From positions 1-64,000 of the forward strand of contig DUNG01000005.1 in NCBI GenBank assembly GCA_012839475.1: 64,000 nucleotides of DNA. Direction: 5' to 3'. Below the pieces are notes generated by a model. The model was not told where the DNA came from and did not search any database. It saw nothing but the letters and a program-made list of their open reading frames with translations. Positions 35,301 to 44,578 of the stretch are shown here, piece by piece. The stretch is from Petrimonas sp. GTDB lineage: Bacteria > Bacteroidota > Bacteroidia > Bacteroidales > Dysgonomonadaceae. Position 1 is the stretch's first letter. Every line of letters begins with the position of its first letter. Made by a program: the position numbers and the translations under genes.

Positions 35301-38300
35301 CCTCCGGCGTAATTCGCAGCGGAACCTCGTACTCGTAATAGTTGTCCCGGAAGTCCGACCCCATCCGAAGAAAGAGAGTGAGGTCACCATCATTCAACGT
35401 GGTGGCTTCCTCTTTTACCCGCTCGGCGTGCACGAACATCTGCAGCCGCTTGTGGCGCCGTGCGTCGTACGACCGGTTCCGGTACACGGCCCGCTCGTCA
35501 CCCACTTCCAGACGGGTCACTTTCAGCGAGAGCGACTGCTCGTTCTCTTGCCTCAGTTGCGGCTCGCCCGGGTCGATCACCCGGGTGACCCCCGGGGGCA
35601 GCACGTAGTTCACCGGCGAGCGGCTCCCGTTTTCCTCGATATTTACTGCAGATATATCGAGTTGTCCGGTTCCCGTGACGCCTCCCCCGGTGGTCAGGTC
35701 CTTCTGGTACTCCCGCCACTCTCCCCGCATGAGCTCCAGTGTCGCGAAGCGCAGGAAGGTGGGCTCCCCGAAATCGGTCAGGAATATCCGCATGAAGCGA
35801 ATGTTGTTGAAGCCCTGTATGTTGCCCGACTTGCCCTGATACTCCCGGATGGGTACCTTGAACTGGTACCAGGTCACCTTACCGTCACTGCCGTCACGCA
35901 GCCGCACGCTCGCCTTCCGCTTATCGGTGATGTGGTTGCGCCCCACCTCCATCTCGTCGGGGCGGAGCGAGATCCGGTATTGGTAGTAGGCCTCCTGCTC
36001 GTTCAGCGTGTTGTCATGGTCGAGGTCCTCCACGTCGGGTACGCTCTTCGCGGTGCTCGCGTAGGGATCCTCTTCCTGGGCGATCGAATTTCCCTCGGTG
36101 TTGTTGTAGTGCTTGTATCGCTCCAAGATGCTCATGTTCAGTCGATCCTGCTCTATCCCGCGGTAGTGGCGGAAGTTGTCGCCCGCCGGGTCGTTGAGTG
36201 GCGATTGGGGATCCTCTTTCATACGGGCGATGGTTGCGTCGGATAACTTCGCTTGCAGCTGGTCGAGGTACTCCACGTAGGTGGGGTAGTTTTTCTCCTC
36301 CTCAGTGCTTAGCCCGTTTAGTCCCACGTCCTGCATTTTCAGTGACTCCATGCCCATCGAGTGGTCGAACGCGTATACGGTGGATGGACGTTTTGGGTAT
36401 TTGCCCCACACGCTGTACCCCACGGCCTCGCTGTCGCCATCTACCGGCAACCCGTTTTCGAAGAATTTTTTGCCATCTTTTAGTACATCCTCCGAGATGG
36501 TTCCCAGGTTGAAGTAGAGGTCGCCCCCCCGCGCAGTACCCAGCGTGTCGTGCGCGAACGGGTCCATCAGCCAGAATTCGATATATTCGATGTTGGCCTC
36601 CTCGAAATCGCGGATATCCATGCGACGGGTGATGCCTCCCCAGCGTTCCCTGGGATTGAGGAGCCTTCCCTCGCTGTCCACGTTGGTGTCGAGGTTGTAA
36701 GGTCCCCGCTCGTTGGGGTAGTAGGAGAGGTTAAGTACCGGTATGGTGGCTGGTTGGCCGTGGTGCGCCTGCCGGTTGGGGAACACCTCACGTTCCAGGA
36801 CCTCCCTCACCCGGTGGTCCGATAGTTGTTTCAGGTCGTTACGTATATGGGTGGGGGTGAGACCCGAGTTGGTACGCGTGAAGATACCGTCGATAAAGAA
36901 CCAGGCGAGCAGCGCGCGGTTTTTCCCGTAATCGATGTGGTTGGATAGGGCCGCCTCCGGGAAGAGGCTCTCCGGTCCGTCGTTGTGGGGGGTGGCGGCG
37001 AGCGACCACGCGTAGGGCGAGCGCAGGTCGATCCCCGAGATGGAGGTCTCGAAATCGTCCAGGTAGGAGTGGCCGCCGCGCTCCCCGCTTTCACGGTAGC
37101 CCGGTATCATCTGCGCGAACTCCAGGCGGGTAGTCAGCTCCGACGGCTGGGTCGCTTCCACGAAGGGGAGCTTGTTCAGCAGGTTGGTCAGCGCGATCGA
37201 CTCCTTGCGGTAGGCCATGTTCGCACCCCACAGCGTATTTCGTGCCGACTCGTCGTCGTACGCCGTTTTTACCACCAGCGGCTTCTCCCGGTAGTGCATG
37301 AGCGTGGCGCCAAGGGTGAGGTTTTTCGACAGGTCGTATTGCAGGTCGATGCCCGCCAGCGTCTTCCGTTGCCTACGTGTTACCGCCCTATCTTCCAGGG
37401 TGACCTGGATGGGCGTTCCCGCGTCGAGTATGGAGCGGTTGATGATGCGCACCGTCCCTGAAAGGTAGTCCACCATGTAATCGGCCCCCTCGCTCAGGGG
37501 TACGCCCCCCGCCATCACCTTTACCGAGCCGGGGGGGACGTTGTAGGCATTAAGGTTTATCTCCGTGCCGGAGCTGCCCCGGTACTCCCCGGTGAGGCGG
37601 AACTTGTTCTTCTCGGGGTGTTGCCGTGCGATGGTACGGGTGGAGTCGTACAGCTCCTGGAACAGGAATCGCTCCGCGGCGGGGTTATCACCCAGGCGGG
37701 AGCGTAGGTGCGACCCGAACGGCTCGGTAACCGGGAAGATGATGTAGCCGTTGTCGCTGTCGATGGTCAGCCCTTCCAGGAAGTCGAACATCCCATCGGG
37801 GTAGGGATCTCCACGGTCGTTCAGGCGGTCCAGGTTCATTACGCGGAGCAACGGCTCGGAAGCGTTGCCACCGCTTCCATCGCCTCCACCACTCCCGCCA
37901 CCCACGTTATCCCTGCTTACGCTACCTACCCCTCCACGCCCATCGCTTCCGCCACCATCGCCGAGTCGTGTCGTAATTCCCGGCAGGTAGTCAAGCCAGG
38001 TACCCGTGCTATCGCTCCGGTAGCTTATGTCGAGACGAAAGCGGTCCCGTTCTACTTGATAAGCATTGGGTCCCAGCGAGTAGATGTTTTTCATCATCAG
38101 GTCCCACGTGCTGGAGGCGGGGGAGAAGGAGACCGGTTTCAGCAGCTTCACGAAGAGCGCCTTATCCTGTTCCACGTCGCGGGCGAATTCACCGACCTGG
38201 TATGCCTGCCCGTCGACCGTGTACTCGTAGGCTACTGCCAGTACTTCGTCGGGTTGTAGCGGCAGTCGAAGCGTAACGTAACCTAACTGCCGTTGGAGCG

Positions 38301-39570
38301 TGTACTCCGAGGGGTCCAGCAGTCTCGCGTTTCCCAGTTTCTCGTAGTCGTTTCCCGCCACCATCCCCCCGGGGAGAAGCTGGTCGCTTTCGGATAGCTC
38401 CCGTGCACCCGCGTACCGGGTGACCAGCTGATCGTACAGGGTGTTGGCTCGGTTGGCCGGCCATGTGCTCGATCCGCTTGCTTCCCACAGGGGGTTGTGA
38501 ATGACACGGCGTTCGCCCAGGTCCGCGAACGCCACGATGTCTCGTGACTGGTCGTACACCCCTCGTCGGTTGGTGACCCATACCTCGATCCGCTCGATCC
38601 GCACGGGCGACTGGACGTAGGGGAGCCGGCTCAGCGCCTCGTTGTAGGTGTCGCGGAAGTGGTACCCGAGAAAGAAGTGGCGGTTTTCATCGTAGTTGTC
38701 GGCGCTTATTTCGAACGGGATGACTTGTGTACCCCGTTGGCTGTTGACCGTGCGGACTTCCGACTCTTGTTGGGATAGCAGCGTATTCACCCGGAGCTTC
38801 CCGAACTGCAGGTCGGCCTTGACACCGAACAGTGCTTCGCCCGCGTCGATGAGCGAGTTGCGGGTGGTCATGTTCACGTTCCCCGCCTCCAGGTGCCGGA
38901 TGATCTCATCTTCGTCACCCTGGTACGCTAGTTTTATCTTCCTGGCCTCCATGTCGAACGCCTCCTGGCTATCGTAATTGATGTCGAAGTCGATCTTCTC
39001 GCCCACCTTCGCGTTCAGGTTGACACGGATATCCTGTCCCATGTCGAAGGTGGTACGCCGCCTTGCCCGCTGGGGGAGGGTGGGGTTGTCTGTTCTATCG
39101 TGTTTTATCCCCATCGATATCTCAAACGTACCTTGGGTGGTCAGCCGCACGCCCCCAACACCAAAAACGGTTCCGGCGGGTTGTTCCGGCTTTCGCTTGT
39201 CACCAAGCGTGGATAGGGTGGACAGGCTGCGCGGGGCGAGGGAGTCGGCTTGCCCGATGGCGTTGCGTGACCTAAAGTAACGGGTCTGGAACCGCCAGGT
39301 GCGGTAGACCATGTACTCCTCCGGTGTCATGGTAAGCGTGACGATCACCCCGTTGTCACCGATCTTTTTTTCAAAGAGATAGCGGTTGGAGAGCGGGTCG
39401 TAGCGCGGTTCACCAAGCTCTTGGGATAAGGCACGGGGGGGCGGTAATTCATGCGTAACACTGGAAGGAAACGGCGTGTTCCCGTTCACAGTTGCAAATA
39501 GTCTATTCCCGTTTCCTGGCAGTAGGGAAAACAGAAGCAGCAGTAGGAGTGTATGTAGGAACTTTTTCAG
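32347..39570 (-). CDS. sprA: type IX secretion outer-membrane translocon SprA/Sov, likely CTG start
   Basis: This encodes the giant beta-barrel pore of the type IX secretion system, about 2400 residues. Family marks include PRYDPLSNRYLFEKKIGDNGVIVTLTM at the N-terminus, long repeated SprA domains (LAYQGDEDEIIRHLEAGNVNM, YEVWVTNRRG-like strands) and a barrel C-terminus ending SVTNGGISLKFNL. The first normal start is GTG at 39489, but the frame stays open upstream. There it encodes an ideal signal peptide (KKFLHTLLLLLLFSLLPG) preceded only by CTG (39568-39570), with a stop four codons earlier. Initiation at CTG gives 2407 residues. It follows ruvA, a neighbourhood conserved in Bacteroidota, and should export the C10 protease. 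Confidence 0.92.
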   Translation of the reverse strand: MKKFLHTLLLLLLFSLLPGNGNRLFATVNGNTPFPSSVTHELPPPRALSQELGEPRYDPLSNRYLFEKKIGDNGVIVTLTMTPEEYMVYRTWRFQTRYFRSRNAIGQADSLAPRSLSTLSTLGDKRKPEQPAGTVFGVGGVRLTTQGTFEISMGIKHDRTDNPTLPQRARRRTTFDMGQDIRVNLNAKVGEKIDFDINYDSQEAFDMEARKIKLAYQGDEDEIIRHLEAGNVNMTTRNSLIDAGEALFGVKADLQFGKLRVNTLLSQQESEVRTVNSQRGTQVIPFEISADNYDENRHFFLGYHFRDTYNEALSRLPYVQSPVRIERIEVWVTNRRGVYDQSRDIVAFADLGERRVIHNPLWEASGSSTWPANRANTLYDQLVTRYAGARELSESDQLLPGGMVAGNDYEKLGNARLLDPSEYTLQRQLGYVTLRLPLQPDEVLAVAYEYTVDGQAYQVGEFARDVEQDKALFVKLLKPVSFSPASSTWDLMMKNIYSLGPNAYQVERDRFRLDISYRSDSTGTWLDYLPGITTRLGDGGGSDGRGGVGSVSRDNVGGGSGGGDGSGGNASEPLLRVMNLDRLNDRGDPYPDGMFDFLEGLTIDSDNGYIIFPVTEPFGSHLRSRLGDNPAAERFLFQELYDSTRTIARQHPEKNKFRLTGEYRGSSGTEINLNAYNVPPGSVKVMAGGVPLSEGADYMVDYLSGTVRIINRSILDAGTPIQVTLEDRAVTRRQRKTLAGIDLQYDLSKNLTLGATLMHYREKPLVVKTAYDDESARNTLWGANMAYRKESIALTNLLNKLPFVEATQPSELTTRLEFAQMIPGYRESGERGGHSYLDDFETSISGIDLRSPYAWSLAATPHNDGPESLFPEAALSNHIDYGKNRALLAWFFIDGIFTRTNSGLTPTHIRNDLKQLSDHRVREVLEREVFPNRQAHHGQPATIPVLNLSYYPNERGPYNLDTNVDSEGRLLNPRERWGGITRRMDIRDFEEANIEYIEFWLMDPFAHDTLGTARGGDLYFNLGTISEDVLKDGKKFFENGLPVDGDSEAVGYSVWGKYPKRPSTVYAFDHSMGMESLKMQDVGLNGLSTEEEKNYPTYVEYLDQLQAKLSDATIARMKEDPQSPLNDPAGDNFRHYRGIEQDRLNMSILERYKHYNNTEGNSIAQEEDPYASTAKSVPDVEDLDHDNTLNEQEAYYQYRISLRPDEMEVGRNHITDKRKASVRLRDGSDGKVTWYQFKVPIREYQGKSGNIQGFNNIRFMRIFLTDFGEPTFLRFATLELMRGEWREYQKDLTTGGGVTGTGQLDISAVNIEENGSRSPVNYVLPPGVTRVIDPGEPQLRQENEQSLSLKVTRLEVGDERAVYRNRSYDARRHKRLQMFVHAERVKEEATTLNDGDLTLFLRMGSDFRDNYYEYEVPLRITPEGQYSTYNMSDREAVWPEENRLDFPLSLLTNLKLERDADPDFTRNATTRTPYSKADPEKPNNRVTVTGHPSLAEVSVIMIGIRNRSESQRSAEVWVNELRLSDYDEKGGWAARGEVQLALSDLGTVHLSGQKETAGFGALSQRLMQRRNDDYQSLHFTLNLELGRFLPKQAKISAPLYYSLSNQLSSPLYDPLNQDILFAESIGRVVNPHHRDSLRNRATTRTLSRSVSLSNVKVNIQSRTPMPYDPANFSFTYANSLNQFHDPTTEYAANKSQRLEARYIYAPEVRALQPLKKVNALTFKPLPNQLQLHSNLMRQYQERQLRDLTQQAIDGRTNAGQLTFGSHFAWDRGFAFTWDITPRLKTSFRSGTIAEVEEPYLQVNKKINRSDYEVWRDSVAHSIRNLGLPNRYEQSADVTYTLPFAAIAPLDWIHASSAYSSAYRWERGARFDDKTLSMGNHLQNQLSLTLNGQLDLLSLYNKWPFLREANKRFSGEETGAKGGSTRDNVQAGRRTSSSIHDFTLFVARTAMMVRSVGFNFSHKTRTDIPGFKPMIGDLFGQRSSSDGLSPGLGFAFGVDGGERFIERSLNRGQLVIDAGNARRALFNQTKQFQLDANVEPFMGLKIELHGLFEDNRRTEFQYRIGGATNKTANGPTNGIVNGITGGIPKTLGGSFAISTVSLASLFDGSNAANNYRSHAFERFLSNRETIAARVQEQYNTESQAAGLPHPIAQANASSRSADVLIPAFLSAYTGRDARTIPLTPFPKLASLMPNWNLSYDLLTMIPILRDYLRSLDLMHGYTSRFQIGSYASFQSWVPLREGSKLGFVSDPVTGQRVASSRFDISSAAIVESFNPLIEVSAMLYNNLNFVLRLNKTRALNLNVGSYQIVETNENDLTAGMGYQLYDWTLRLDLSHQLTRALIRKIEDGFTQATSGIRSTTVRLTADYAFSRKLTLQAYYDTIIHRPLVSSTSYPTSVTNGGISLKFNL

Positions 39571-39762
39571 AGCAACAACAGCTTAATACGGGTTTCCCGT
39601 GTTGACACCGTATCACGTAATCACACCTGTTATTGACTCTTTGGATGTTTCGCTTTATTAATTTTCGTGTTGACGGATTTTGTAGGCTTGCTTCGTTGAT
39701 TTTGCGTTCGGCTTTCTGCAAATATTCGCTTTGTAACCTGTTTGTTTCTTCGTTTTCAAGCG

Positions 39763-40353
39763 CTACAATCGTTTCAGCGCCTCTTTGATGACTCCCTCTA
39801 CCGGTAGGGTGGGCGACTCCTTGATGATTTTCGAGACGACCTTTCGCGAGGCGGTTTGTACGAAGCCCAGCATCACCAGGGCCGCAACGGCTGAGTGCCC
39901 CGTCTCTGACAGGTCGGTCTTATCGGGTAACTGGATGGCACCGCTTTCGTCGGTCAGCTTGATTTTGTCCTTCAGATCCACGATGATGCGTTGGGCCGTT
40001 TTCGCGCCGATACCCTTCACCGTTTGCAGTACGGTTGCGTTCTCTGTAGCGATCACGCTCTCCAGCTCTTTCGAGCTTAGCGACGAGAGGATGACCCGCG
40101 CCGTGGCGGGACCCACACCCGATACACTGATCAGCATAAGGAAGAGCTCCCGCTCATGTTTATCCATGAAGCCGAAGAGCACATGCGCATCATCCCGAAT
40201 CGATTCGTAGACGTAGAGCTTGGCCGTCGATTGGTTACTGATGGCACCGTACGTGTTGAGTGTGATGTTCAACTGGTAGCCGATGCCGCCCTGTTCCAGC
40301 GTGACCGAGGTAGGGCTCAATTCCGCCACCTCTCCTTTAATGTAATCTATCAT
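39763..40353 (-). CDS. ruvA: Holliday junction branch-migration protein RuvA
   Basis: A 196-residue DNA-binding protein that, as a tetramer, holds Holliday junctions for RuvB. The OB-fold domain is at the N-terminus ([17 protein letters not shown]). The two helix-hairpin-helix motifs read [15 protein letters not shown] and [19 protein letters not shown]. The C-terminal RuvB-contact domain is present ([10 protein letters not shown]...VIKEALKRL). Normal length. It is 192 bases upstream of the sprA signal-peptide region and in the same direction. The region 40354-40539 on its other side holds nothing that I can identify. Confidence 0.96.
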   Translation of the reverse strand: MIDYIKGEVAELSPTSVTLEQGGIGYQLNITLNTYGAISNQSTAKLYVYESIRDDAHVLFGFMDKHERELFLMLISVSGVGPATARVILSSLSSKELESVIATENATVLQTVKGIGAKTAQRIIVDLKDKIKLTDESGAIQLPDKTDLSETGHSAVAALVMLGFVQTASRKVVSKIIKESPTLPVEGVIKEALKRL

Positions 40354-40539
40354 AATTCTTTAGTCAGATGCTCGTTTGCCGGCGAGCCGCCTCTCCGGCA
40401 GGGAAACGAGGGTAAGGGTGATTACGTGATACCGTACCTATAACGGTGAAAACCCCGAAAAAGTATGCAGCGGCTCAGAAAGTTGGGGCAACGGTTCACG
40501 TTGGGCGCTCAGTTGAGCGCATGTATCTTAAATATCAAT

Positions 40540-41769
40540 TTAATGTTTGTCTGAAGTAAAAACGTGCCCTTTGGCCAACCCCCCTTCGCCTGTCTCTTTG
40601 TAGAGCGAGGGGAGGTCGTGCCCGGTCTCCTTCATTACCTGAACCACCCGATCGAACGACACGCGGTGGATGCCATCGGTGAAGGAGGAGTAGATGTTCG
40701 CGTCTAACGCGCGGGCAGCGGCATAAGCATTTCGCTCGATGCAAGGGATCTGTACCAGCCCGCATACCGGGTCGCAGGTCATCCCCAGGTGATGCTCCAG
40801 CCCCATCTCGGCCGCGTACTCGATTTGGGCCGGGCTACCGCCAAAGAGCTGGCTGGCCGCTGCGGCCGCCATCGCGCATGCGGTACCTATCTCGCCTTGG
40901 CAGCCCACCTCGGCGCCCGATATTGACGCGTTCTTCTTTACGAAGTTGCCCACCAGCCCGGCCGTCGCTAACGCCCTTAGTACCCGGTTCTTACTAAATT
41001 CGCGGGTTCTTTCCAGGTGGTACAGCACCGCGGGAACCACCCCGCAAGAACCACAGGTGGGGGCGGTCACGATCATACCTCCCGCGGCGTTCTCTTCCGC
41101 GACCGCCAGCGCGTAGGCGAACACGAGCCCCCTCGACTTCAGTGAGGCGTTGTGTCCCTTCGCCTTGATGTGGTAGCTGCAAGCCTTTCGGTGCAGGCTC
41201 AGCGGACCGGGGAGGATCCCCTCGTTGTCGAGTCCTCTCTCCACGGCGGATCTCATCGCCTCCCACACCTTCTCCAGGTAGTCCCAGATATCCTCGCCCT
41301 CGCACTCTTCCACGTACTCCCAGTAACTTTTGCCCGTACGTTCGCACCACCTCATCACATCGGTCATGGTGCTCATTGGGTAGATCGTCTGCCCCTCATC
41401 GTCGGAGCTGCCGATGGTCTTCTCGCCATCGGAGAGGCTCCCCCCGCCCACGCTGTAAATGGTTTGGGACTCCAGGAGCGCATCGTTGGCATCGTACGCC
41501 TCGAACTTCATCGCGTTGGGATGAAACGGCAGGAAGATGCTTGGCAACCACTCGATGGTGGTGGGTGCGATGGGCTCCATGACGTTCAGGATCGCCTGGT
41601 CGGTCAAGTGCCCTTTTCCGGTGGCAGCCAGGCTGCCATAGAGGGTGACGACGTATCGCTTCGCCTTGGGATGCTTCACGGTGAATAGGGTGGCGGCCTT
41701 CTTGGGTCCCATGGTGTGGCTACTCGATGGCCCGTTGCCAATGCGGTACAGTTTTTTAATTGATTTCAT
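40540..41769 (-). CDS. sdaA: L-serine ammonia-lyase (L-serine dehydratase), single-chain
   Basis: A 409-residue iron-sulfur enzyme that converts L-serine to pyruvate and ammonia. The N-terminal beta domain begins with the substrate-binding GNGPSSSHTMGPKKAA. The alpha domain has the 4Fe-4S cysteines in TCGSCGVVPAVLYHL and CDPVCGLVQIPCIERNAYAA. Both domains are on one chain, as in Escherichia coli SdaA. A TATATTTG box on the minus strand at 41822-41829 fits its promoter. It is divergent from the thioesterase gene across a 231-bp region with a 43-bp direct repeat. Confidence 0.96.
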   Translation of the reverse strand: MKSIKKLYRIGNGPSSSHTMGPKKAATLFTVKHPKAKRYVVTLYGSLAATGKGHLTDQAILNVMEPIAPTTIEWLPSIFLPFHPNAMKFEAYDANDALLESQTIYSVGGGSLSDGEKTIGSSDDEGQTIYPMSTMTDVMRWCERTGKSYWEYVEECEGEDIWDYLEKVWEAMRSAVERGLDNEGILPGPLSLHRKACSYHIKAKGHNASLKSRGLVFAYALAVAEENAAGGMIVTAPTCGSCGVVPAVLYHLERTREFSKNRVLRALATAGLVGNFVKKNASISGAEVGCQGEIGTACAMAAAAASQLFGGSPAQIEYAAEMGLEHHLGMTCDPVCGLVQIPCIERNAYAAARALDANIYSSFTDGIHRVSFDRVVQVMKETGHDLPSLYKETGEGGLAKGHVFTSDKH

Positions 41770-41847
41770 ATGATTGTTTTATTGTTTGTTTCGGTATATG
41801 GAACTCGCTTTTTATCTTTCGCAAATATAACTATAAAGTTTGATGTT

Positions 41848-41969
41848 CAAGCAAGCTTGTCCTCTGCTCATTTGACTTAACGAAATAGTTCACTAGTGTT
41901 AGACTATTTCTCGTCATGGCATAGTACAAGCAAGCTTGTCCTCTGCTCATTTGACTTAACGAAATAGTT
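41848..41969 (+). repeat. 43-bp perfect direct repeat in a divergent promoter region
   Basis: The 43 bases at 41848-41890 recur exactly at 41927-41969, with a 36-base unique segment between. The unit opens CAAGCAAGCTTGTCCTCTGC and ends TTAACGAAATAGTT. The segment between contains ACTATTTC (41903-41910), the reverse complement of GAAATAGT (41882-41889) at the end of the first copy, so an 8-bp hairpin is possible. The second copy supplies the -33 box of the thioesterase promoter; the first copy contributes to the sdaA promoter on the other strand. Confidence 0.85.
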
Positions 41970-41980
41970 TTGTAAATTTG
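41950..41980 (+). promoter_or_regulatory. consensus promoter of the thioesterase gene
   Basis: TTTG (41950-41953), 19 bases, then TAAATTTG (41973-41980) is an exact match to the Bacteroidota sigma-70 consensus, 20 bases before the ATG at 42001. The -33 half lies in the second copy of the direct repeat. Confidence 0.8.
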
Positions 41981-42000
41981 CGGTTTAAAATAGAAATGAG

Positions 42001-42738
42001 ATGAACGCTCGGGGAAATTACACCTACACGATCGAGGCACAGGATATCGATTTCAGGCGTCGGGTATCGCTTGCTTCGTTGACTAATTTCGTGCTGATCA
42101 CAGCGGGCAGGAATGCCGATGAGAACGGGTTTGGCCTGTTGGAGTTGCAAACGGGGAACTACACGTGGGTGCTTTCGCGGCTCGTGATCGATATGAAGCG
42201 GATGCCGACGGAGGGCGACTCGCTCTCCATTGAGACCTGGATTGAGCACGTGGGAGCCGTATTCACGACCCGTAATTTTAGGCTTAGTGACGCCTCGGGG
42301 GAGGTGATCGGTTACGCCGCCTCCACGTGGGCAGCGATAGATATGGAGACCCGGCGAAGCGTTCGCCTAGATACCTTACCCTCGATGCACGGTTTTATCG
42401 TTCCCGAAAGCACGCCGATTGGTGTGCCGGGACGAATCCCAAGCGCTAACGGAGAGGTGGCCAACACCTTTTCCATCAAGTACAGCGATATTGACGTGAA
42501 CGATCACGCCAACAGCCTTCATTATATCCGTTGGATTTCGGACTGCTTCACGCCCGATTTTTACCGGGCACACTTTATTCGTCGGTTCGAGATCAACTTC
42601 CTGCAGGAGCTCACCTTTGGTGATGAGGGTGAAGTGTACCGAGAAACAGTTACGGGCGAGGAGTACCTTTTTCAGATCGTTACGCGTGACCGGGGTGCCG
42701 CCTGCCGCGCCCGGCTTCTGTTCGAACCGGCGTATTAG
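42001..42738 (+). CDS. acyl-ACP thioesterase
   Basis: A 245-residue double-hotdog thioesterase that releases fatty acids from acyl carrier protein. The N-terminal hotdog has NYTWVLSRLVIDMKRMP and IETWIEHVGAVFTTRNF. The second carries the catalytic Asp-x-Asn-x-His pattern in YSDIDVNDHANSLHYIRW, as in bacterial relatives of plant FatA/FatB. The length is normal for the bacterial family. The start follows a consensus promoter by 20 bases. It stands alone between sdaA and phoH, which are both leftward. Confidence 0.92.
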   Translation: MNARGNYTYTIEAQDIDFRRRVSLASLTNFVLITAGRNADENGFGLLELQTGNYTWVLSRLVIDMKRMPTEGDSLSIETWIEHVGAVFTTRNFRLSDASGEVIGYAASTWAAIDMETRRSVRLDTLPSMHGFIVPESTPIGVPGRIPSANGEVANTFSIKYSDIDVNDHANSLHYIRWISDCFTPDFYRAHFIRRFEINFLQELTFGDEGEVYRETVTGEEYLFQIVTRDRGAACRARLLFEPAY

Positions 42739-42802
42739 CCAGACTTTGTCTCTAATTTGTCTACTCCTACCGTTGCGGGATTTCCAGTATCAGCTTGTTG
42801 TT

Positions 42803-44170
42803 CTACAAGAGATTGCTTGCCAATTCCGAGAGTTCGCTTCGTTCCCCTTTCACGAGGTTCACGTGGGCGAATAGGTTTTGTCCCCTCATTTTGTCGATCA
42901 TGTAGGCCAGTCCGTTTGACCACGTGTCGAGGTAGGGAGAGTCGATCTGTTGTAGGTCGCCCGTGAACACCATTTTCGTCCCTTCGCCCGCCCTGGTGAT
43001 GATGGTTTTCACCTCGTGTGGGGTCAGGTTTTGCGCTTCATCGATGATGCAGAACGTATTGGTAAGGCTTCTTCCCCTTATAAAGGCCAATGCTTCAATC
43101 TCGAGCCGTCCCGACTTTTGTAATTCATCTATCAGTTGAATCTCGGAGCTATTTTTTCCCAATTGCGATTTAATCACGTTCAGGTTATCGAACAGCGGCT
43201 GCATGTAGGGTGCAATTTTCTGTTTCTCGTCTCCCGGTAAGTAGCCCAGGTCCTTGTTTGACAGCGTCACGATGGGGCGTGCCAGCAGTATCTGTTGGTA
43301 CGTTCGGTGCTGTTTCAGCGCGGCTGCTAGCGCGAGGAGCGTCTTGCCCGTCCCCGCTTTCCCCGTGAGCCCCACCAGCTTTATCTTGGGGTCATTCAGT
43401 ATCTCCAGCGCGAAGGTCTGCTCCGCGTTACGTGGGTGGATGCCGAAATTCCCCGTCTTCTCTACCTTCTGCACGGTTTGTGTAAAGGGGTTGTACCGTG
43501 CCAGCACGCTGTTGCGCTCACTGGTTAGGATAAAGCACTGGTTGGGATCGAACTTGATGTTGAATTCGAACTCATCCAGGTCCACCCCCTCCGGTTGTAT
43601 GTACATTTTATCGATCAGGTCGGGGTTGACCCCTTCGATGGCCGTTTCGGAGCGATCGAACAGGTCTACATCGACCACCTTGTCGTTAATGTAATCCTCC
43701 GCCACTAACCCGAGAGAGCGTGCTTTCATGCGAAGGTTGATATCCTTGGAGACCAGGATGGTTTTTGTTCCCTGGTTCTTTTCCGCCACTTCCCACACCA
43801 CGGAGAGGATGCGGTTATCGGCTGTTTTTTCAGGGAAGGCCTCCGCTATCTTTTTGCCAGTGTCGAACGAGGCATTCACGATATATAGTTTTCCTCGACC
43901 TAAGCCCAACTCTGCGCCATTGGTGAACAGGTCGTCGTCGGTAATCAGGTCCAGCTCCCGCACGAATGCACGGGCGTTGAAGTTAATCTGGTCGCTCCCC
44001 TTTTTGAACTTGTCCAGCTCCTCCAGTACCACGAACGGGATATAGATGTCGTTCTCCTCGAAATTGTCGAGGCACTTGTAATCGTGCAGTATCACGTTCG
44101 TGTCGATAATGAAATTCTTTTTTGTTGCTTTGGTTGTTCTTTTCCCCTTGCTTGCAGTAGATGTTGCCAT
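42803..44170 (-). CDS. phoH: PhoH2 protein: PIN ribonuclease domain fused to PhoH ATPase
   Basis: A 455-residue cytoplasmic protein. After a basic tail ([18 protein letters not shown]) comes a PIN domain with [21 protein letters not shown] and the acidic residues typical of RNA nucleases (about 19-150). The PhoH-type ATPase follows, with Walker [21 protein letters not shown] and Walker [20 protein letters not shown], then [19 protein letters not shown]. The PIN-PhoH fusion is known as PhoH2/YlaK and is reported as an RNA helicase-nuclease linked to toxin-antitoxin biology in other phyla. It looks complete. It converges with the thioesterase gene. Confidence 0.93.
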   Translation of the reverse strand: MATSTASKGKRTTKATKKNFIIDTNVILHDYKCLDNFEENDIYIPFVVLEELDKFKKGSDQINFNARAFVRELDLITDDDLFTNGAELGLGRGKLYIVNASFDTGKKIAEAFPEKTADNRILSVVWEVAEKNQGTKTILVSKDINLRMKARSLGLVAEDYINDKVVDVDLFDRSETAIEGVNPDLIDKMYIQPEGVDLDEFEFNIKFDPNQCFILTSERNSVLARYNPFTQTVQKVEKTGNFGIHPRNAEQTFALEILNDPKIKLVGLTGKAGTGKTLLALAAALKQHRTYQQILLARPIVTLSNKDLGYLPGDEKQKIAPYMQPLFDNLNVIKSQLGKNSSEIQLIDELQKSGRLEIEALAFIRGRSLTNTFCIIDEAQNLTPHEVKTIITRAGEGTKMVFTGDLQQIDSPYLDTWSNGLAYMIDKMRGQNLFAHVNLVKGERSELSELASNLL

Positions 44171-44578
44171 GTTTCAACAGTTTTGTTGGTTTCGTATGTT
44201 ACTTTTCAAAGGTTGCAGTTGTGTAGTGCCTCTTAGTAAAAAACGTTCAACCTGCTAAAAATGTTTTGGCACGTTTGCTTTCTTCTCTATTCTTCTGTTT
44301 CTCGTGCTTTTTCTCTCCTTTTCTTGATTTGTCATTTCCGCCCTTGGCTTACTCTTCTCTTCCCTCTGCCAAAGCGAAAAGTAGACACCGCGCATTATTT
44401 TTTAAAAAATTGACCGATTTATTTTTTTGCAATCATTTTATCTCTATCTTTGCGACGCACAAGTGTTTTTTTTAGTGGCTGTTATATAGTTTCTTCACGT
44501 TGTTAAGTTATTTATTAACTCCCCCTTATATAAAGGACTTCTGCGTAAATCATTTATTTTTCATTTTAATTACTTTAC
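44171..44578 (+). promoter_or_regulatory. 408-bp spacer with RRM-gene promoter and long 5' leader
   Basis: No convincing gene is present. TATCTTTG (44445-44452) is a good -7 box. Transcription from it would leave about 120 untranslated bases, rich in T and containing ATATAGTTTC and CCCCCTTATAT, before the RRM start at 44579. Long leaders are usual for genes of small RNA-binding and cold-shock proteins that control themselves. Roughly 44171-44400 shows nothing that I can name apart from the presumed phoH upstream region. Confidence 0.45.

Noticed and set aside
35038-36246. 402-codon open frame on the + strand inside sprA
   Set aside because: It lies opposite a confidently identified SprA reading frame in GC-rich DNA, where antisense frames stay open because of codon bias. 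It shows no recognisable domain.
39503-39721. 72-codon minus-strand frame overlapping the sprA signal region
   Set aside because: It is out of frame with sprA and its translation is Cys/Arg/Thr-rich without protein-like features. The in-frame signal peptide reading explains the region better.
41848-41969. Second miniature CRISPR array (43-bp repeats with 36-bp spacer)
   Set aside because: Only two copies, no relation to the true repeat at 1-222, no cas genes near, and promoter boxes fall within the repeat. A promoter duplication is more likely.
44266-44475. 69-codon + strand frame between phoH and the RRM gene
   Set aside because: Phe/Ser/Leu-rich translation with no features, and it runs through the RRM promoter box.
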